From an uncultured Asticcacaulis sp. (GTDB lineage Bacteria; Pseudomonadota; Alphaproteobacteria; Caulobacterales; Caulobacteraceae): 30,598 nucleotides of DNA. Positions within the stretch are counted from its first letter, which is position 1; each line of letters starts with the position of its first letter. Of this stretch, positions 1 through 8,541 are shown piece by piece. The notes below the pieces were generated by a model that was not told the origin of the DNA, searched no databases, and was given only the letters and a program-made list of their open reading frames with translations. The position numbers and the translations under genes are program-made. Where the stretch lies: the NCBI GenBank assembly GCA_946480125.1, contig CAMLIY010000011.1:1-30598 (forward strand). Reading direction: 5' to 3'.

Positions 1-82
1 CATTGAAGTTGCCGGTGCGTGTCTTCGCATCGGACTTCGCCGGCGTCTTTTTGACCTCAATCACGAAACGGTTCGTATCCAT
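1..82 (-). CDS. N-terminus of an unidentified protein (partial, runs off the left edge)
   Basis: The minus strand has an ATG at 82-80 followed by an open frame of 27 codons that continues past the window edge (MDTNRFVIEVKK then TPAKSDAKTRTGNFN). An AAGG-type ribosome binding site lies about 8 bases before the ATG. The visible part is hydrophilic and lysine-rich, with no signal peptide or membrane segment. I do not recognise the family. It lies downstream of amtB on the same strand, about 290 bases away, so it probably has its own promoter. Confidence 0.4.
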   Translation of the reverse strand, partial: MDTNRFVIEVKKTPAKSDAKTRTGNFN

Positions 83-375
83 CTCACTACCTTCTTACTC
101 GAAGCGACCCGCTAAGGCCCGATACTCTCAACCCGGGTGCTAAAAGCGCAAAACCCCGGCAAAGAAAAGTTCAAATCTCTATTCCGGCAATGCTCTGTCA
201 GCTTTTTTACCACAAAATGACATATTTGCCGCGATGGTATCGTTTGTAATTTGTTTGATGTCTGATACCCGACATGCAAACCCCCTCGGCTGATCTCTTG
301 GCCGCCCCGCGTGGGGTGGGCCTTGAGGTCAATCGCGAGGGGGAAATCTCAGTCCAGCTTTTCAGCCTTTTGATT
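83..375. other. Intergenic region between amtB and the partial left-edge gene
   Basis: I see no convincing gene here. The plus-strand open frame starting at 274 is antisense to amtB and reads as its shadow. A GC-rich imperfect hairpin at 300-322 (GGCC and CCCC pairing with GGGG and GGCC around GCGT) lies about 55 bases after the amtB stop. It could help end the amtB transcript, but no run of T follows it, so it is not called as a terminator. Confidence 0.4.
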
Positions 376-1686
376 TTATCCGTGCAGGGTCTCCCCGTGC
401 TGCGATTGATCGAGGCCCTCGATCTCCTCTTCCTCTGTTACGCGAAGGCCTGTTGTGTATTTGCAGACCATGAGGATGAGGAAGGTAATCACCGCGCTCC
501 AGCCTATCACCACCACCAGGCCGATCAGCTGTTTAAGCAGGGTGGCGTGCGCCGCCGCGTCACTGGTATTGATAGTTTTATCCACGAAGATGGCGGTCAG
601 CAGGGCGCCCACGAACCCTCCGATGCCATGGACGCCAAAGGCATCCAGGCTGTCATCATACCGGAACAGGTTCTTAACATAGGTGGTGCCGAAATAACAG
701 GCCACGCCGGTGATCAGGCCAATGGCCATGGCGCCGGTCGGATTGACGAAGCCGGCGGCCGGGGTGATGCCGACCAGGCCGGCGACAATACCGGATACCA
801 TGCCAAGCAGGGTTGGCTGCTTGCGCTCAATCCATTCCGGAATGATCCAGCCGATGGCGCCGGTCATGGCGGCGACGATGGTATTGAGCATGGCGACCGA
901 GGCCAGCGAATCCGCCGCCCATTCCGAACCGGCATTGAAACCGATCCAGCCGACCAGCAGCATCGAGGCGCCGATCATGGTATAGCCGAGATTGTGAGGG
1001 GCCATATTGTCACGGCCGAAGCCCTTGCGTTTGCCGATGACCAGACAGGCGACCAGGCCGGCGATACCGGAATTGACGTGGACGACGGCGCCGCCGGCAA
1101 AGTCAAGCACACCCATCTGACCGAGGAAACCGCCACCCCAGACCCAGTGCGCCACCGGGGCATAGACCAGGACGCTCCATAGGGCGACGAACAGGACAAA
1201 GGCGGAGAATTTCATGCGCTCGGCGATTGCCCCGGCGATCAGAGCCGGGGTGATGATCGCAAAGGTCATCTGATAGGCGATCCACAGATATTCCGGCAGA
1301 TGCGGCGCGGCGCTATAGGCCGTGTCCGGTTTGACGCCATGCAATAAAGCAACGTCGAAACCGCCGATGATCTTGTTGAGGAAGCTGGCCGCATCCCCGC
1401 CGCCGACGCCAAAGGCAAAGCTGTAACCGATGAATATCCAGATCACCGAGGCGATCACCGAGGTAGCGACCGATTGGGCGAGCGTGGACAGCAGGTTCTT
1501 CTTGCGCACCATGCCGCCGTAAAATAACGCCAGGCCCGGCAGGGTCATGAACAGAACCAGACAGGTGGCGACCAGCATCCACGCGGCATCACCTGCGCTG
1601 AGGTCAAGCACAGCCTGATGCGCCAGCAGAATGGGCTTCGCTGCCTCTGCCGTTGTCACCGCTGCACTGGTCTGCATCATCACCAT
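376..1686 (-). CDS. amtB: Ammonium transporter (Amt/Rh family)
   Basis: A 436-residue inner-membrane channel for ammonium/ammonia. The sequence has about eleven hydrophobic segments after a short, weakly hydrophobic N-terminus. Family hallmarks are visible: LPGLALFYGGMVRKKN near residue 50, the AIAERMKFSAF stretch near residue 155, the VVHVNSGIAGLVACLVIGKR segment with the pore histidine, and the DDSLDAFGVHGIGGFVGALL segment with the second pore histidine near residue 350. The start at 1686 is favoured because AAGGA lies six bases upstream; ATG codons at 1680 and 1677 are alternatives. AmtB is normally blocked by the PII protein GlnK and often shares an operon with glnK. No glnK is adjacent on either side here. 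A 19-base palindrome sits 48 bases upstream of the start. Confidence 0.96.
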   Translation of the reverse strand: MVMMQTSAAVTTAEAAKPILLAHQAVLDLSAGDAAWMLVATCLVLFMTLPGLALFYGGMVRKKNLLSTLAQSVATSVIASVIWIFIGYSFAFGVGGGDAASFLNKIIGGFDVALLHGVKPDTAYSAAPHLPEYLWIAYQMTFAIITPALIAGAIAERMKFSAFVLFVALWSVLVYAPVAHWVWGGGFLGQMGVLDFAGGAVVHVNSGIAGLVACLVIGKRKGFGRDNMAPHNLGYTMIGASMLLVGWIGFNAGSEWAADSLASVAMLNTIVAAMTGAIGWIIPEWIERKQPTLLGMVSGIVAGLVGITPAAGFVNPTGAMAIGLITGVACYFGTTYVKNLFRYDDSLDAFGVHGIGGFVGALLTAIFVDKTINTSDAAAHATLLKQLIGLVVVIGWSAVITFLILMVCKYTTGLRVTEEEEIEGLDQSQHGETLHG

Positions 1687-1733
1687 CTCAAGTCCTTAGA
1701 AACCCAAAGCTTACCGACACACCCATGTCCGGG

Positions 1734-1752
1734 CACGGACAAATTGTCCGTG
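1734..1752. promoter_or_regulatory. 19-bp palindrome upstream of amtB, possible operator
   Basis: CACGGACAA-A-TTGTCCGTG is a perfect inverted repeat with nine-base arms and a one-base centre. Further TGTCC half-sites lie at 1726-1730 and 1783-1787. The position, 48-66 bases before the amtB start, suits a regulator site or the base of a leader hairpin. It does not match the NtrC or sigma-54 consensus as I know them, so the regulator is unknown. Confidence 0.4.
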
Positions 1753-1837
1753 TGTTGCACACGCGAGATAGAGGGTATTTTTTGTCCATAGCGGAAGATT
1801 GCGGGGATTAAAAGACAAATTTTTCCCGCACCTCAGC

Positions 1838-1854
1838 AAAATTTGAGAAATTTT
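1838..1854. promoter_or_regulatory. AT-rich inverted repeat between the aminotransferase gene and amtB
   Basis: AAAATTT-GAG-AAATTTT is a perfect inverted repeat with seven-base arms. It lies 66 bases beyond the end of the aminotransferase gene and about 150 bases upstream of amtB. It could be part of the amtB upstream control region. No known consensus is recognised. Confidence 0.25.
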
Positions 1855-1919
1855 ACGACCCTATGGCAAATTACCGCATCCGCTCGTCATAATGACGGCT
1901 GATGGCGTCAGTTTGCTTT

Positions 1920-3080
1920 TCAGTCTTTAAATGACAGCACCGCCGCCACGATCTCATCCTGCGTCGCGGCATTGAGATACGGGCTGAACGGCAGGCTGAT
2001 GACGGTCTTCGACTTGGCCTCTGAGACGCTAAGATCGCCGGTGCCCGATGTGAACATTGCATAGCCGGGCTGCTGGTGCAGCGGGATCGGGTAATAGACC
2101 GCCGAAGGCACACCCTTTTCACGCAGATGCAATTGCAGGGCATCGCGGTTTTCATGCTCGATGGTATATTGCGCCCAGGTCGAAACATAGCCCGCCTTGA
2201 CATGCGGCACCGAGATCACCTTGCCATCGAGCAGTTCATTATAACGCTTGGCCACTTTTTGGCGCAGGTCGATTTCCTCGCCGAAGATAGCCAGCTTCTC
2301 GACCAGCACCGCCGCCTGAATGGTATCAAGGCGCGAATTCATGCCGATGCGGACATTGAGATACTTGGCTTCGTGGGTGTAATTCATCGTCGCCGCGTCG
2401 GTCGGGGTGGCGCCGCCATGGACACGGAACGAGATCAGGCGCTCCAGCAGGGCGTCGTCATTGGTCACCACCGCGCCGCCATCGCCATAACAGCCGAGCG
2501 GCTTGGCAGGGTAGAAGCTGGTCGCCGTCGCCACGCACCAGTCCAGCGGCTGCTTGCCGTCGATGGTGCAGCCGAAGCCTTGCGCCGAGTCACAGATCAG
2601 ATGGATGCCGTATTTTTTGGCGATAACCGACAGCGCCGGATAATCCGCCGGCTGGCCAAACAGATCGACGGCGATGATGGCGGCGGGTTTCAAACGGCCT
2701 TCCTTAAGCACGGCCTCGATAGCCGCTTCCAGCTTGACCGGGTCTATATTGTAAGTATCCGGCTGGATATCGACAAATACCGGCTCGGCGCCGGTCATCG
2801 GCACCACTTCGGCGGTAGCGACAAAGGTAAAGGCCGGCACGAAAACGGCATCCCCTTTACCAATACCCAAACCCAGCAGGATCAGTTCGATGGCGTCGGT
2901 GCCATTGGCGCAGGAAAGCGCGTGCTTGGCGCCGGCGAATTTGGCCATATCGGCTTCAAATGCCTTGACTTCCGGTCCCATAATATAAGCGCCGTGCTTG
3001 ATCACCTTGAGAACGGCATCTTCGATCTTCGCGCCGATACGTTCGCGCTGGATGCCAAGGTCGATAAACGGAATAGCCAT
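1920..3080 (-). CDS. PLP-dependent nucleotide-sugar aminotransferase, DegT/DnrJ/EryC1/StrS family (WbpE/WlbC-like)
   Basis: A cytosolic enzyme of 386 residues that transfers an amino group to a keto-sugar nucleotide. The start MAIPFIDL at 3080 is chosen because GAGG lies nine bases upstream; a TTG fifteen bases earlier is less likely. The frame shows the family order: HGAYIMGPEVKAFE, SCANGTDA, DSAQGFG, the PLP-lysine motif SFYPAKPLGCYGDGGA, and MNSRLDTIQAAVL. These blocks closely match WbpE of Pseudomonas, which aminates UDP-3-keto-GlcNAc uronic acid; the exact substrate here is inference. The dehydrogenase, oxidase and acetyltransferase partners (WbpB, WbpA, WbpD) are not in the window. It is distinct from the PseC aminotransferase encoded at 21.9-23.1 kb. 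Confidence 0.88.
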   Translation of the reverse strand: MAIPFIDLGIQRERIGAKIEDAVLKVIKHGAYIMGPEVKAFEADMAKFAGAKHALSCANGTDAIELILLGLGIGKGDAVFVPAFTFVATAEVVPMTGAEPVFVDIQPDTYNIDPVKLEAAIEAVLKEGRLKPAAIIAVDLFGQPADYPALSVIAKKYGIHLICDSAQGFGCTIDGKQPLDWCVATATSFYPAKPLGCYGDGGAVVTNDDALLERLISFRVHGGATPTDAATMNYTHEAKYLNVRIGMNSRLDTIQAAVLVEKLAIFGEEIDLRQKVAKRYNELLDGKVISVPHVKAGYVSTWAQYTIEHENRDALQLHLREKGVPSAVYYPIPLHQQPGYAMFTSGTGDLSVSEAKSKTVISLPFSPYLNAATQDEIVAAVLSFKD

Positions 3081-3401
3081 GGGAACACGCCTCAATAACT
3101 GCCGCGCCGGATTTCGGCGTCACATGCGCTTTACCAGCATATGAAAGCAATGCACCTCAAAAGGCGTTTCCCAAGGTTTCAGTAAAGCCGCCATCAAAAC
3201 GTATACGATTTTACTTGAAGCCGTCAGGTCGCAAGGTTATAGAGGCCGCGCATCAAGAGCGGCCCAAAAAGAAATACGGTCCGCGCCAACCTGCCTTCCC
3301 CGGCAAGGTGGCAGCCTTCCAAGGCGATGCGGCCGATGACCGGCAACGAAACGGGATTACCAAACCTCCCTTTCGAGACCTGAGCTTTAAAGGCTTATGA
3401 C
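3081..3401. other. Intergenic region between the aminotransferase and small hypothetical genes
   Basis: This stretch should hold the divergent promoters for the aminotransferase (minus) and the small gene at 3402 (plus). A weak open frame at 3215-3400 (plus, TTG start, 61 residues) ends one base before the next TTG start. It lacks a visible Shine-Dalgarno and resembles nothing I know, so it is not called. No strong inverted repeat or tRNA was seen. Confidence 0.4.
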
Positions 3402-3695
3402 TTGAACGCACGCACCCTCTTTACCGAACCGGATGACCTGTTGGCTACTGAGCTGGCCGGCAATCTCCATCACATCCTTACCCTGACCACGCTTGCATCC
3501 TTCGATATCGCCGCATGGATAGGCGGGCCAATCAGCGGGTATCAGCAATCGCGCTTCGATGATATGTTCCAGTACCGATTCCGCCTGACCGGCTTGACGC
3601 CCGGCGAGGCGCGCCGTTTAACCGACCGCCTCGCCGCCCTGCCGGACGTAGCGGGAATTCAGGTCGAGCACATGATCAGCCGCCCATGGAGATAA
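3402..3695 (+). CDS. Small hypothetical protein (97 aa)
   Basis: The frame begins with TTG at 3402, about eight bases after AGG, and ends with TAA. Third-position base use is GC-rich like the neighbouring genes, which favours a real gene. The C-terminal part (residues 55-97) reads as beta-alpha-beta: FQYRFRLTGL, then an acidic and arginine-rich helix, then VAGIQVEHMI. That resembles a small ferredoxin-like or ACT-like fold. No family is recognised and no membrane segment or signal peptide is present. It could start later, for example at the internal ATG of MFQYRF, but the longer form has the more even composition. Confidence 0.55.
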   Translation: MNARTLFTEPDDLLATELAGNLHHILTLTTLASFDIAAWIGGPISGYQQSRFDDMFQYRFRLTGLTPGEARRLTDRLAALPDVAGIQVEHMISRPWR

Positions 3696-3847
3696 TTGCG
3701 AAATCTTCCGCCTGCGCCGATGACAAACACCTATTGTCTGACTATATAAAGGCGCACCACACCCCCTTGTGAGCGCTACCATAACGGCCTATAGAGCCGT
3801 TCCAGTGCTTGCTTATAATGCCACACATCCTCAGGAGAGCTTCGGCC

Positions 3848-5281
3848 ATGACCACTAAAGGCAATCTGATCAACGGCGAATGGGTCGTCATCGACAAGAC
3901 CTTCAACGACATCAACCCGTCGGACACCAACGACATCATCGGTGTCTATTCGACCGCCGGTGAAGCCGAGGTCTCGGCCGCCATCGCCGCCGCCCGCGAA
4001 GCCTTCAAGACCTGGCAGTTCTCGACGCCGCAACAGCGCTTTGACGTGCTCGACAATGCCGGCACCGAAATCCTGGCCCGCAAGGCTGAACTCGGCGCGC
4101 TGCTGTCGCGCGAAGAAGGCAAGACCCTGCCGGAAGGCATCGGCGAAGTCACCCGCGCCGGTCACATCTTCAAATATTTCGCCGGTGAAGCCCTGCGCGC
4201 GCATGGCGAAGTGCTCGATTCCGTCCGTCCGGGCGTCAAGGTGGAAATCACCCGCGAGCCGGTCGGTGTCATCGGCCTGATCTGCCCGTGGAACTTCCCC
4301 ATCGCCATCCCGGCCTGGAAGATGGCCCCGGCCATCGCTTTTGGTAATACGGTCGTCTGCAAGCCCGCCGAACTGACGCCGGGCTGCGCCTGGGAACTGG
4401 CCGACATCCTCAACCGCGCCGGCCTGCCCAAGGGCGTGCTGAACGTGGTCTTCGCCCGTGGTTCGGTCGCCGGCCCGCTGCTGATCGACGGCTGCGACGC
4501 CATCTCCTTCACCGGCTCCGTGCCCACCGGCACCCGCGTCCGCGATCAGGCCGTGGCCAAGGGCAAGCGCGTCCAGTGCGAAATGGGCGGCAAGAACCCC
4601 GTCGTCGTGCTTGATGATGCCGACCTCAACATCGCCGTCAATTCGGTGCTGAACTCGTCCTTCTTCTCCTCCGGTCACCGCTGCACGGCCTCGTCGCGCA
4701 TCATTGTCACCGAAGGCATCGCCGACCAGTTCGTCGCCAAACTTGCCGACGCCGCCAAGGCCATCAAGGTCGGCGATTCGCGCGCTGACGGCGTCCAGAT
4801 GGGCCCGATCGCTTCGCAGGAACAACTCACCATCGCCCGTGACGCGGTCGCCAAGGCCAAGGCTGAAGGCGGCGTCGTCCTCTCCGGCGGCGAAGACCTG
4901 ACCTTTGGCACCCCCGGCTACTATTACGCCCCGACCCTGATCGACAAGACCACCCCGGACATGGCGATCAACAAGGAAGAAGTGTTCGGCCCGGTCGCCT
5001 CGGTCATCCGTGTCAAGGACCTGGAAGAAGCCATCAAGGTCGCCAACGACACCGAGTTCGGCCTGTCGGCGGGCATCTGCACCTCGTCGCTGAAGTCGGC
5101 CGAAACCTTCAAGCGCCGTTCGGAAGCCGGTATGGTCATGGTCAACCTGCCGACCGCTGGTGTTGACTATCACGTGCCGTTCGGTGGCCGTAAGGGTTCC
5201 AGCTTCGGCCCGCGCGAACAAGGCGCCTATGCGAAGGAATTCTACACCATCGTGAAGACGGCTTACCAGTTCGCCGGCTAA
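3848..5281 (+). CDS. Aldehyde dehydrogenase, alpha-ketoglutaric semialdehyde dehydrogenase type
   Basis: A 477-residue NAD(P)-dependent enzyme that would oxidise 2,5-dioxopentanoate to 2-oxoglutarate, the last step of non-phosphorylative pentose and hexuronate degradation. Aldehyde dehydrogenase motifs are present: PWNFPIAIPAWK, FTGSVPTG, the catalytic glutamate in EMGGKNP and the nucleophilic cysteine in SGHRCTASSR. The C-terminal DYHVPFGGRKGSSFGPREQG is typical of the ketoglutarate-semialdehyde branch, which sets the call; other aldehydes remain possible. The ATG at 3848 follows AGGAG by ten bases. Thirteen additional in-frame residues upstream do not look like protein. A strong terminator follows. 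The next gene is a pectin-side-chain esterase homologue, which fits a role in plant polysaccharide use. Confidence 0.82.
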   Translation: MTTKGNLINGEWVVIDKTFNDINPSDTNDIIGVYSTAGEAEVSAAIAAAREAFKTWQFSTPQQRFDVLDNAGTEILARKAELGALLSREEGKTLPEGIGEVTRAGHIFKYFAGEALRAHGEVLDSVRPGVKVEITREPVGVIGLICPWNFPIAIPAWKMAPAIAFGNTVVCKPAELTPGCAWELADILNRAGLPKGVLNVVFARGSVAGPLLIDGCDAISFTGSVPTGTRVRDQAVAKGKRVQCEMGGKNPVVVLDDADLNIAVNSVLNSSFFSSGHRCTASSRIIVTEGIADQFVAKLADAAKAIKVGDSRADGVQMGPIASQEQLTIARDAVAKAKAEGGVVLSGGEDLTFGTPGYYYAPTLIDKTTPDMAINKEEVFGPVASVIRVKDLEEAIKVANDTEFGLSAGICTSSLKSAETFKRRSEAGMVMVNLPTAGVDYHVPFGGRKGSSFGPREQGAYAKEFYTIVKTAYQFAG

Positions 5282-5304
5282 ACCCTCCGAACACGGATTA
5301 AATA

Positions 5305-5336
5305 AAAAGCGGCCTCATATGGGGCCGCTTTTTTTT
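5305..5336 (+). terminator. Rho-independent terminator of the aldehyde dehydrogenase gene
   Basis: AAAAGCGGCC (5305-5314) pairs perfectly with GGCCGCTTTT (5323-5332) around an eight-base loop, and the T run continues to 5336. It lies 24 bases after the stop codon. The A-run on the left means it could also work on the opposite strand. Confidence 0.9.
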
Positions 5337-5442
5337 GGCCGCAATGCTTCATGGTGATCGATTTTGATCTAAAATGATATTTTTCTTGCCAAGTTACCGG
5401 GGAATAGTTCTATTATTATGCAGATAACCGGAGGTTTGCCTG

Positions 5443-6285
5443 ATGCCCATTCGCCAAAGCTTGTCATCTCTTGCCGCCCTCGCCGCCTTAGCCACGGGCA
5501 TCCTCTCAGGCGTGGCCCAGGCTGAAACACTAAAGCCGATCCGCATCATTCTGGCAGGCGACTCGACCATGGCCCGTAAAAGCGGTTACGGCGACGCCTT
5601 CTGCGCGCAGTTCCGCCCCGAAGTGACCTGCCTCAATGCCGGACATGGCGGACGCAGTACGAAAAGCTATCGCATTGATGGCTTCTGGGACAAGGACGTG
5701 CTGTCCGCGTTAAAACAGACGGCCAATAGCAATGGCGTTCCTTACGCCAAAACCTATGTCTTGATGCAGTTTGGCCATAATGACGGCTCTCCAAAACCCG
5801 AAAGACATGCTGATGTTTTGTGGGAATATCCGGCTAATCTGTGGGGTTATGCCAAAGACGCGCAGGCGGCCGGCGCCACATTCGTGCTCGTGACCCCCAT
5901 ATCGATGCGCGATTTTGTTGACAATAAGCTGCTGCCTGATCGAGTCGCCCCGTTCGCCGCCTCAATGCAGAACGTGGCTATAGAACACCGCCTGCCACTG
6001 ATAGACCTGTTTGGCGAAAGTCAGCGTGCCGTTCAGGCTATGGGCAATATAGCCGCCAATCACTATCTTGCTGGTCAGCCAATCCCGAAAAACGTACTGG
6101 ACAGCGAAGCCAGCGGCACCTCTGTTCCTGCCGTTTTCACCGATGCCTCGCAATCCAGCGGCAATGAGGTGCAGAAATTCGATTACACACACATGAACCA
6201 GACGACCGGCGCGCTTTTTTTTGGTCGGATGGTGGCTAACCTGCTGGCCCAGACCGAACCGGACACCATCCCCTATCTGAAATAA
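5443..6285 (+). CDS. Secreted SGNH/GDSL hydrolase, rhamnogalacturonan acetylesterase-like
   Basis: A 280-residue protein with a clear Sec signal peptide (residues 1-27, ending VAQA before ETLKP), so it acts in the periplasm or outside. SGNH blocks are intact: the nucleophile in LAGDSTMA, NAGHGGRSTKSY (block II with the RGAE-type S-T-K), QFGHNDGS (block III), and the catalytic DYTHMN aspartate-histidine pair near residue 248. In this family the enzyme removes acetyl groups from rhamnogalacturonan I of pectin; related members deacetylate other polysaccharides, including bacterial ones. GGAGG lies eight bases before the ATG. It stands alone between a terminator and a convergent gene. Confidence 0.87.
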   Translation: MPIRQSLSSLAALAALATGILSGVAQAETLKPIRIILAGDSTMARKSGYGDAFCAQFRPEVTCLNAGHGGRSTKSYRIDGFWDKDVLSALKQTANSNGVPYAKTYVLMQFGHNDGSPKPERHADVLWEYPANLWGYAKDAQAAGATFVLVTPISMRDFVDNKLLPDRVAPFAASMQNVAIEHRLPLIDLFGESQRAVQAMGNIAANHYLAGQPIPKNVLDSEASGTSVPAVFTDASQSSGNEVQKFDYTHMNQTTGALFFGRMVANLLAQTEPDTIPYLK

Positions 6286-6300
6286 ATAGCTGCACCTGTA

Positions 6301-8472
6301 TCAGGCCAGCGCTTTTAACCTGACCATATCCAGCATCAAAACCTCCGCCAGCGGCTTAGGGCGGCTGTAGAGATAACCTTGCAGATACTGACAGCCAGCC
6401 AGCCTGAGCAAACGCGCCTGGTCCTCGCTCTCAACGCCCTCGGCCGTCACTGAAATGTTCAAGGCCTGGGCGATGGCCACCGTCCCCGCCACCAGGGCGG
6501 CCGCCTGCGGATCACGATCCACCGTGCCGGCCAGCGATTTGTCGATCTTGATCTTGTCAAAGGCATACCGGCGCAGATAGCCGATGCTCGAATAGCCAGT
6601 GCCAAAATCATCGAGCGCCATCGAGACACCCAGCGCTTTGAGATTGGCGATGGCCGCGACCGCGCGTGCCGGGTTTTCGATCAGATAGCCTTCGGTCACT
6701 TCCAGTTCGAGGCGACTAGTCGGAAATCCGGTCTCTTCGAGGGTTTTCGCCACCTTTGCCTCCAGCTCCGGATCACGGAACTGCGCCGGCGACAGATTGA
6801 CGCTGAGGCGCAAATCGGGCACGGAACCGAGGTCTAGGCACGCTTTCCTCAGCACAAACTGGCCGAGCGGATGGATCAGGCCACTCGTTTCGGCGACATC
6901 TATAAACTGATCCGGCATGAGGGGCCCTTCAGGTCGGCGCGGCCAGCGCACCAGTGCCTCGACACTGCTGACAGCGCCCGTGCGGGCTTCAATAATCGGC
7001 TGGTAGACGACATCGAACTCATCCGAATCCAGCCCTTTCCGGATACCGGCTTCGATAGCGGCTTTGCGCATACGTTCGGCGTCCAGTTCAGCATCATACA
7101 ACGTAATGCGGTTTTTGCCGGCGCTTTTGGATTCATACATCGCCATGTCGGCGCGCCTGAAAAGCTCCTGGCTGCGCACCGTCTTGATGTCCGCTGCGGC
7201 GATGCCTATACTGGCCCCCACCTGTAGGCTGCGTTCGCCGATCCGCACCGGTCTGGCGAAGAAGTTGAGAATATTTTGGGCGAAATCGAGGCAAGGCCTC
7301 ATGGCTTCCGGTCCCGTCAGCACCATGGCGAATTCATCGCCGCCCATGCGCGCCAGCATGGCGCCTTCGGGCAATATACCTTTCAGCATGGCCGCCACGA
7401 TCATGATCAGCTTGTCACCGGTGGCATGGCCGTAAATGTCATTGACCTCCTTGAAGCCATCGAGATCGAGATAGACCACGGTTTTGAACACCGGCCCACG
7501 TCCCGATTTGGCTTTTTGCACCAATTCAAACAGGGCCCGCCGATTAGGCAGTCCACTTAGTCCGTCGGTCAGGGCAAACGACCGCGCCAGTTTCTCACTC
7601 TTGGCCAGCCGGTACAGACCAAAGGCGCTGGCGGCAGTAAACAGCAGTATGATCAAGGCCGCCAAGCCCGCCACCTTGCGGATTCCGCCAGACGCTGCGC
7701 GCGCCGCTTCCATTCCCACCTTGCGCGGCGTCCATGTCAGTTGGCCAATGCTGCCGGCCGCGCCTTGCAGACTCTCGGCCGGTTCTACCTGCGTTTCAGG
7801 CGATACGAGATGCAGTCCGGCCAGGCCAAAGGTGCTGCTGATATCATGGAGCTTTGATGCGGTTAAATGACGCGTCATCACCAGATATCGGCGTTTGGTT
7901 CCCAATCCGGCAATCCCGCTATCCGACCGCCGGACGAGACTGACGGCGATAATCGCCGGTCCGTCGTCCATCCGGCTCAGACCGGAAACGACCTTTTCAC
8001 CTGTTTCGAGAGAGCGGCCATTGGCGGCGACCATGGCGCTAAATCCGGTGCCAAATACTTTCGGATCTGCGCGTGTGTAGGGTTTGGCGCCCAGGTATCC
8101 CCACAGAATCCGATGATTTTCATCAAGGATAAAAACGCCGTCATAGGGGTGCGTGTCGTCCGCGACCACACCCCAGGTCGAGTAAAGCCAGTCACTATCA
8201 ATGCCACGGCCATATATCTGCTCGGTTGCGCCATTCCATACAGAATTGTCAGTGACCGTCGCTTCCAGGTTTTCGATGGACGTGGTGATGGCCGCCCGCG
8301 CGGTTTCGCCAGCGCGTTGATTATCGAGTTCGTTGGTCTTTTCGGCGATCATTGCGAGCGACGAATGCAGCAGGATCAACACAGTCAACAGCAGAGCAAA
8401 ACCTGCCGCACATACCAGGCCAAACAAGGCCCGCGCCTTCAAATTCAGTAATCCCTGCAATAGCTTCTGCAT
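6301..8472 (-). CDS. Membrane GGDEF-EAL protein with CHASE4-like sensor (cyclic-di-GMP turnover)
   Basis: A 723-residue inner-membrane signalling protein. Transmembrane helices lie near residues 15-38 and 266-288. The periplasmic part between them includes a DNSVWN motif near residue 75 that is typical of CHASE4 sensors. The cyclase domain has an intact GGDEF at residues 377-381 but no RxxD inhibitory site in the five residues before it. The phosphodiesterase domain has EAL at 505-507, SVNLSPAQF, ELEVTEG, DDFGTGYSS, KIDKS and AEGVES, so both activities look possible. Such proteins set c-di-GMP levels and hence motility, stalk and holdfast behaviour. The gene is convergent with the esterase gene and probably monocistronic. 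No strong Shine-Dalgarno is visible. Confidence 0.93.
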   Translation of the reverse strand: MQKLLQGLLNLKARALFGLVCAAGFALLLTVLILLHSSLAMIAEKTNELDNQRAGETARAAITTSIENLEATVTDNSVWNGATEQIYGRGIDSDWLYSTWGVVADDTHPYDGVFILDENHRILWGYLGAKPYTRADPKVFGTGFSAMVAANGRSLETGEKVVSGLSRMDDGPAIIAVSLVRRSDSGIAGLGTKRRYLVMTRHLTASKLHDISSTFGLAGLHLVSPETQVEPAESLQGAAGSIGQLTWTPRKVGMEAARAASGGIRKVAGLAALIILLFTAASAFGLYRLAKSEKLARSFALTDGLSGLPNRRALFELVQKAKSGRGPVFKTVVYLDLDGFKEVNDIYGHATGDKLIMIVAAMLKGILPEGAMLARMGGDEFAMVLTGPEAMRPCLDFAQNILNFFARPVRIGERSLQVGASIGIAAADIKTVRSQELFRRADMAMYESKSAGKNRITLYDAELDAERMRKAAIEAGIRKGLDSDEFDVVYQPIIEARTGAVSSVEALVRWPRRPEGPLMPDQFIDVAETSGLIHPLGQFVLRKACLDLGSVPDLRLSVNLSPAQFRDPELEAKVAKTLEETGFPTSRLELEVTEGYLIENPARAVAAIANLKALGVSMALDDFGTGYSSIGYLRRYAFDKIKIDKSLAGTVDRDPQAAALVAGTVAIAQALNISVTAEGVESEDQARLLRLAGCQYLQGYLYSRPKPLAEVLMLDMVRLKALA

Positions 8473-8541
8473 TTGCGCCCCCTGAAAGAGAACGCAGCCT
8501 AGGATAAAATCGTGAATTTCTTCCTTACGCGGACGGTAAAG

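Noticed and set aside
274..1182. A 302-codon plus-strand open frame opposite amtB
   Set aside because: Composition is dominated by His, Asp, Gly and Ala from reading a membrane gene backwards; no Shine-Dalgarno or motif. amtB explains the region.
3215..3400. A 61-codon plus-strand open frame ending one base before the small hypothetical gene
   Set aside because: It has a TTG start without a Shine-Dalgarno and no recognisable feature; it could be real but is not supported.
3776..5221. A 481-codon minus-strand open frame opposite the aldehyde dehydrogenase gene
   Set aside because: It is fully antisense to a clearly recognised gene, is low in hydrophobic segments and unusually rich in Asp, Gly and Arg, and has no family motif. 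High-GC genes often leave such shadows.
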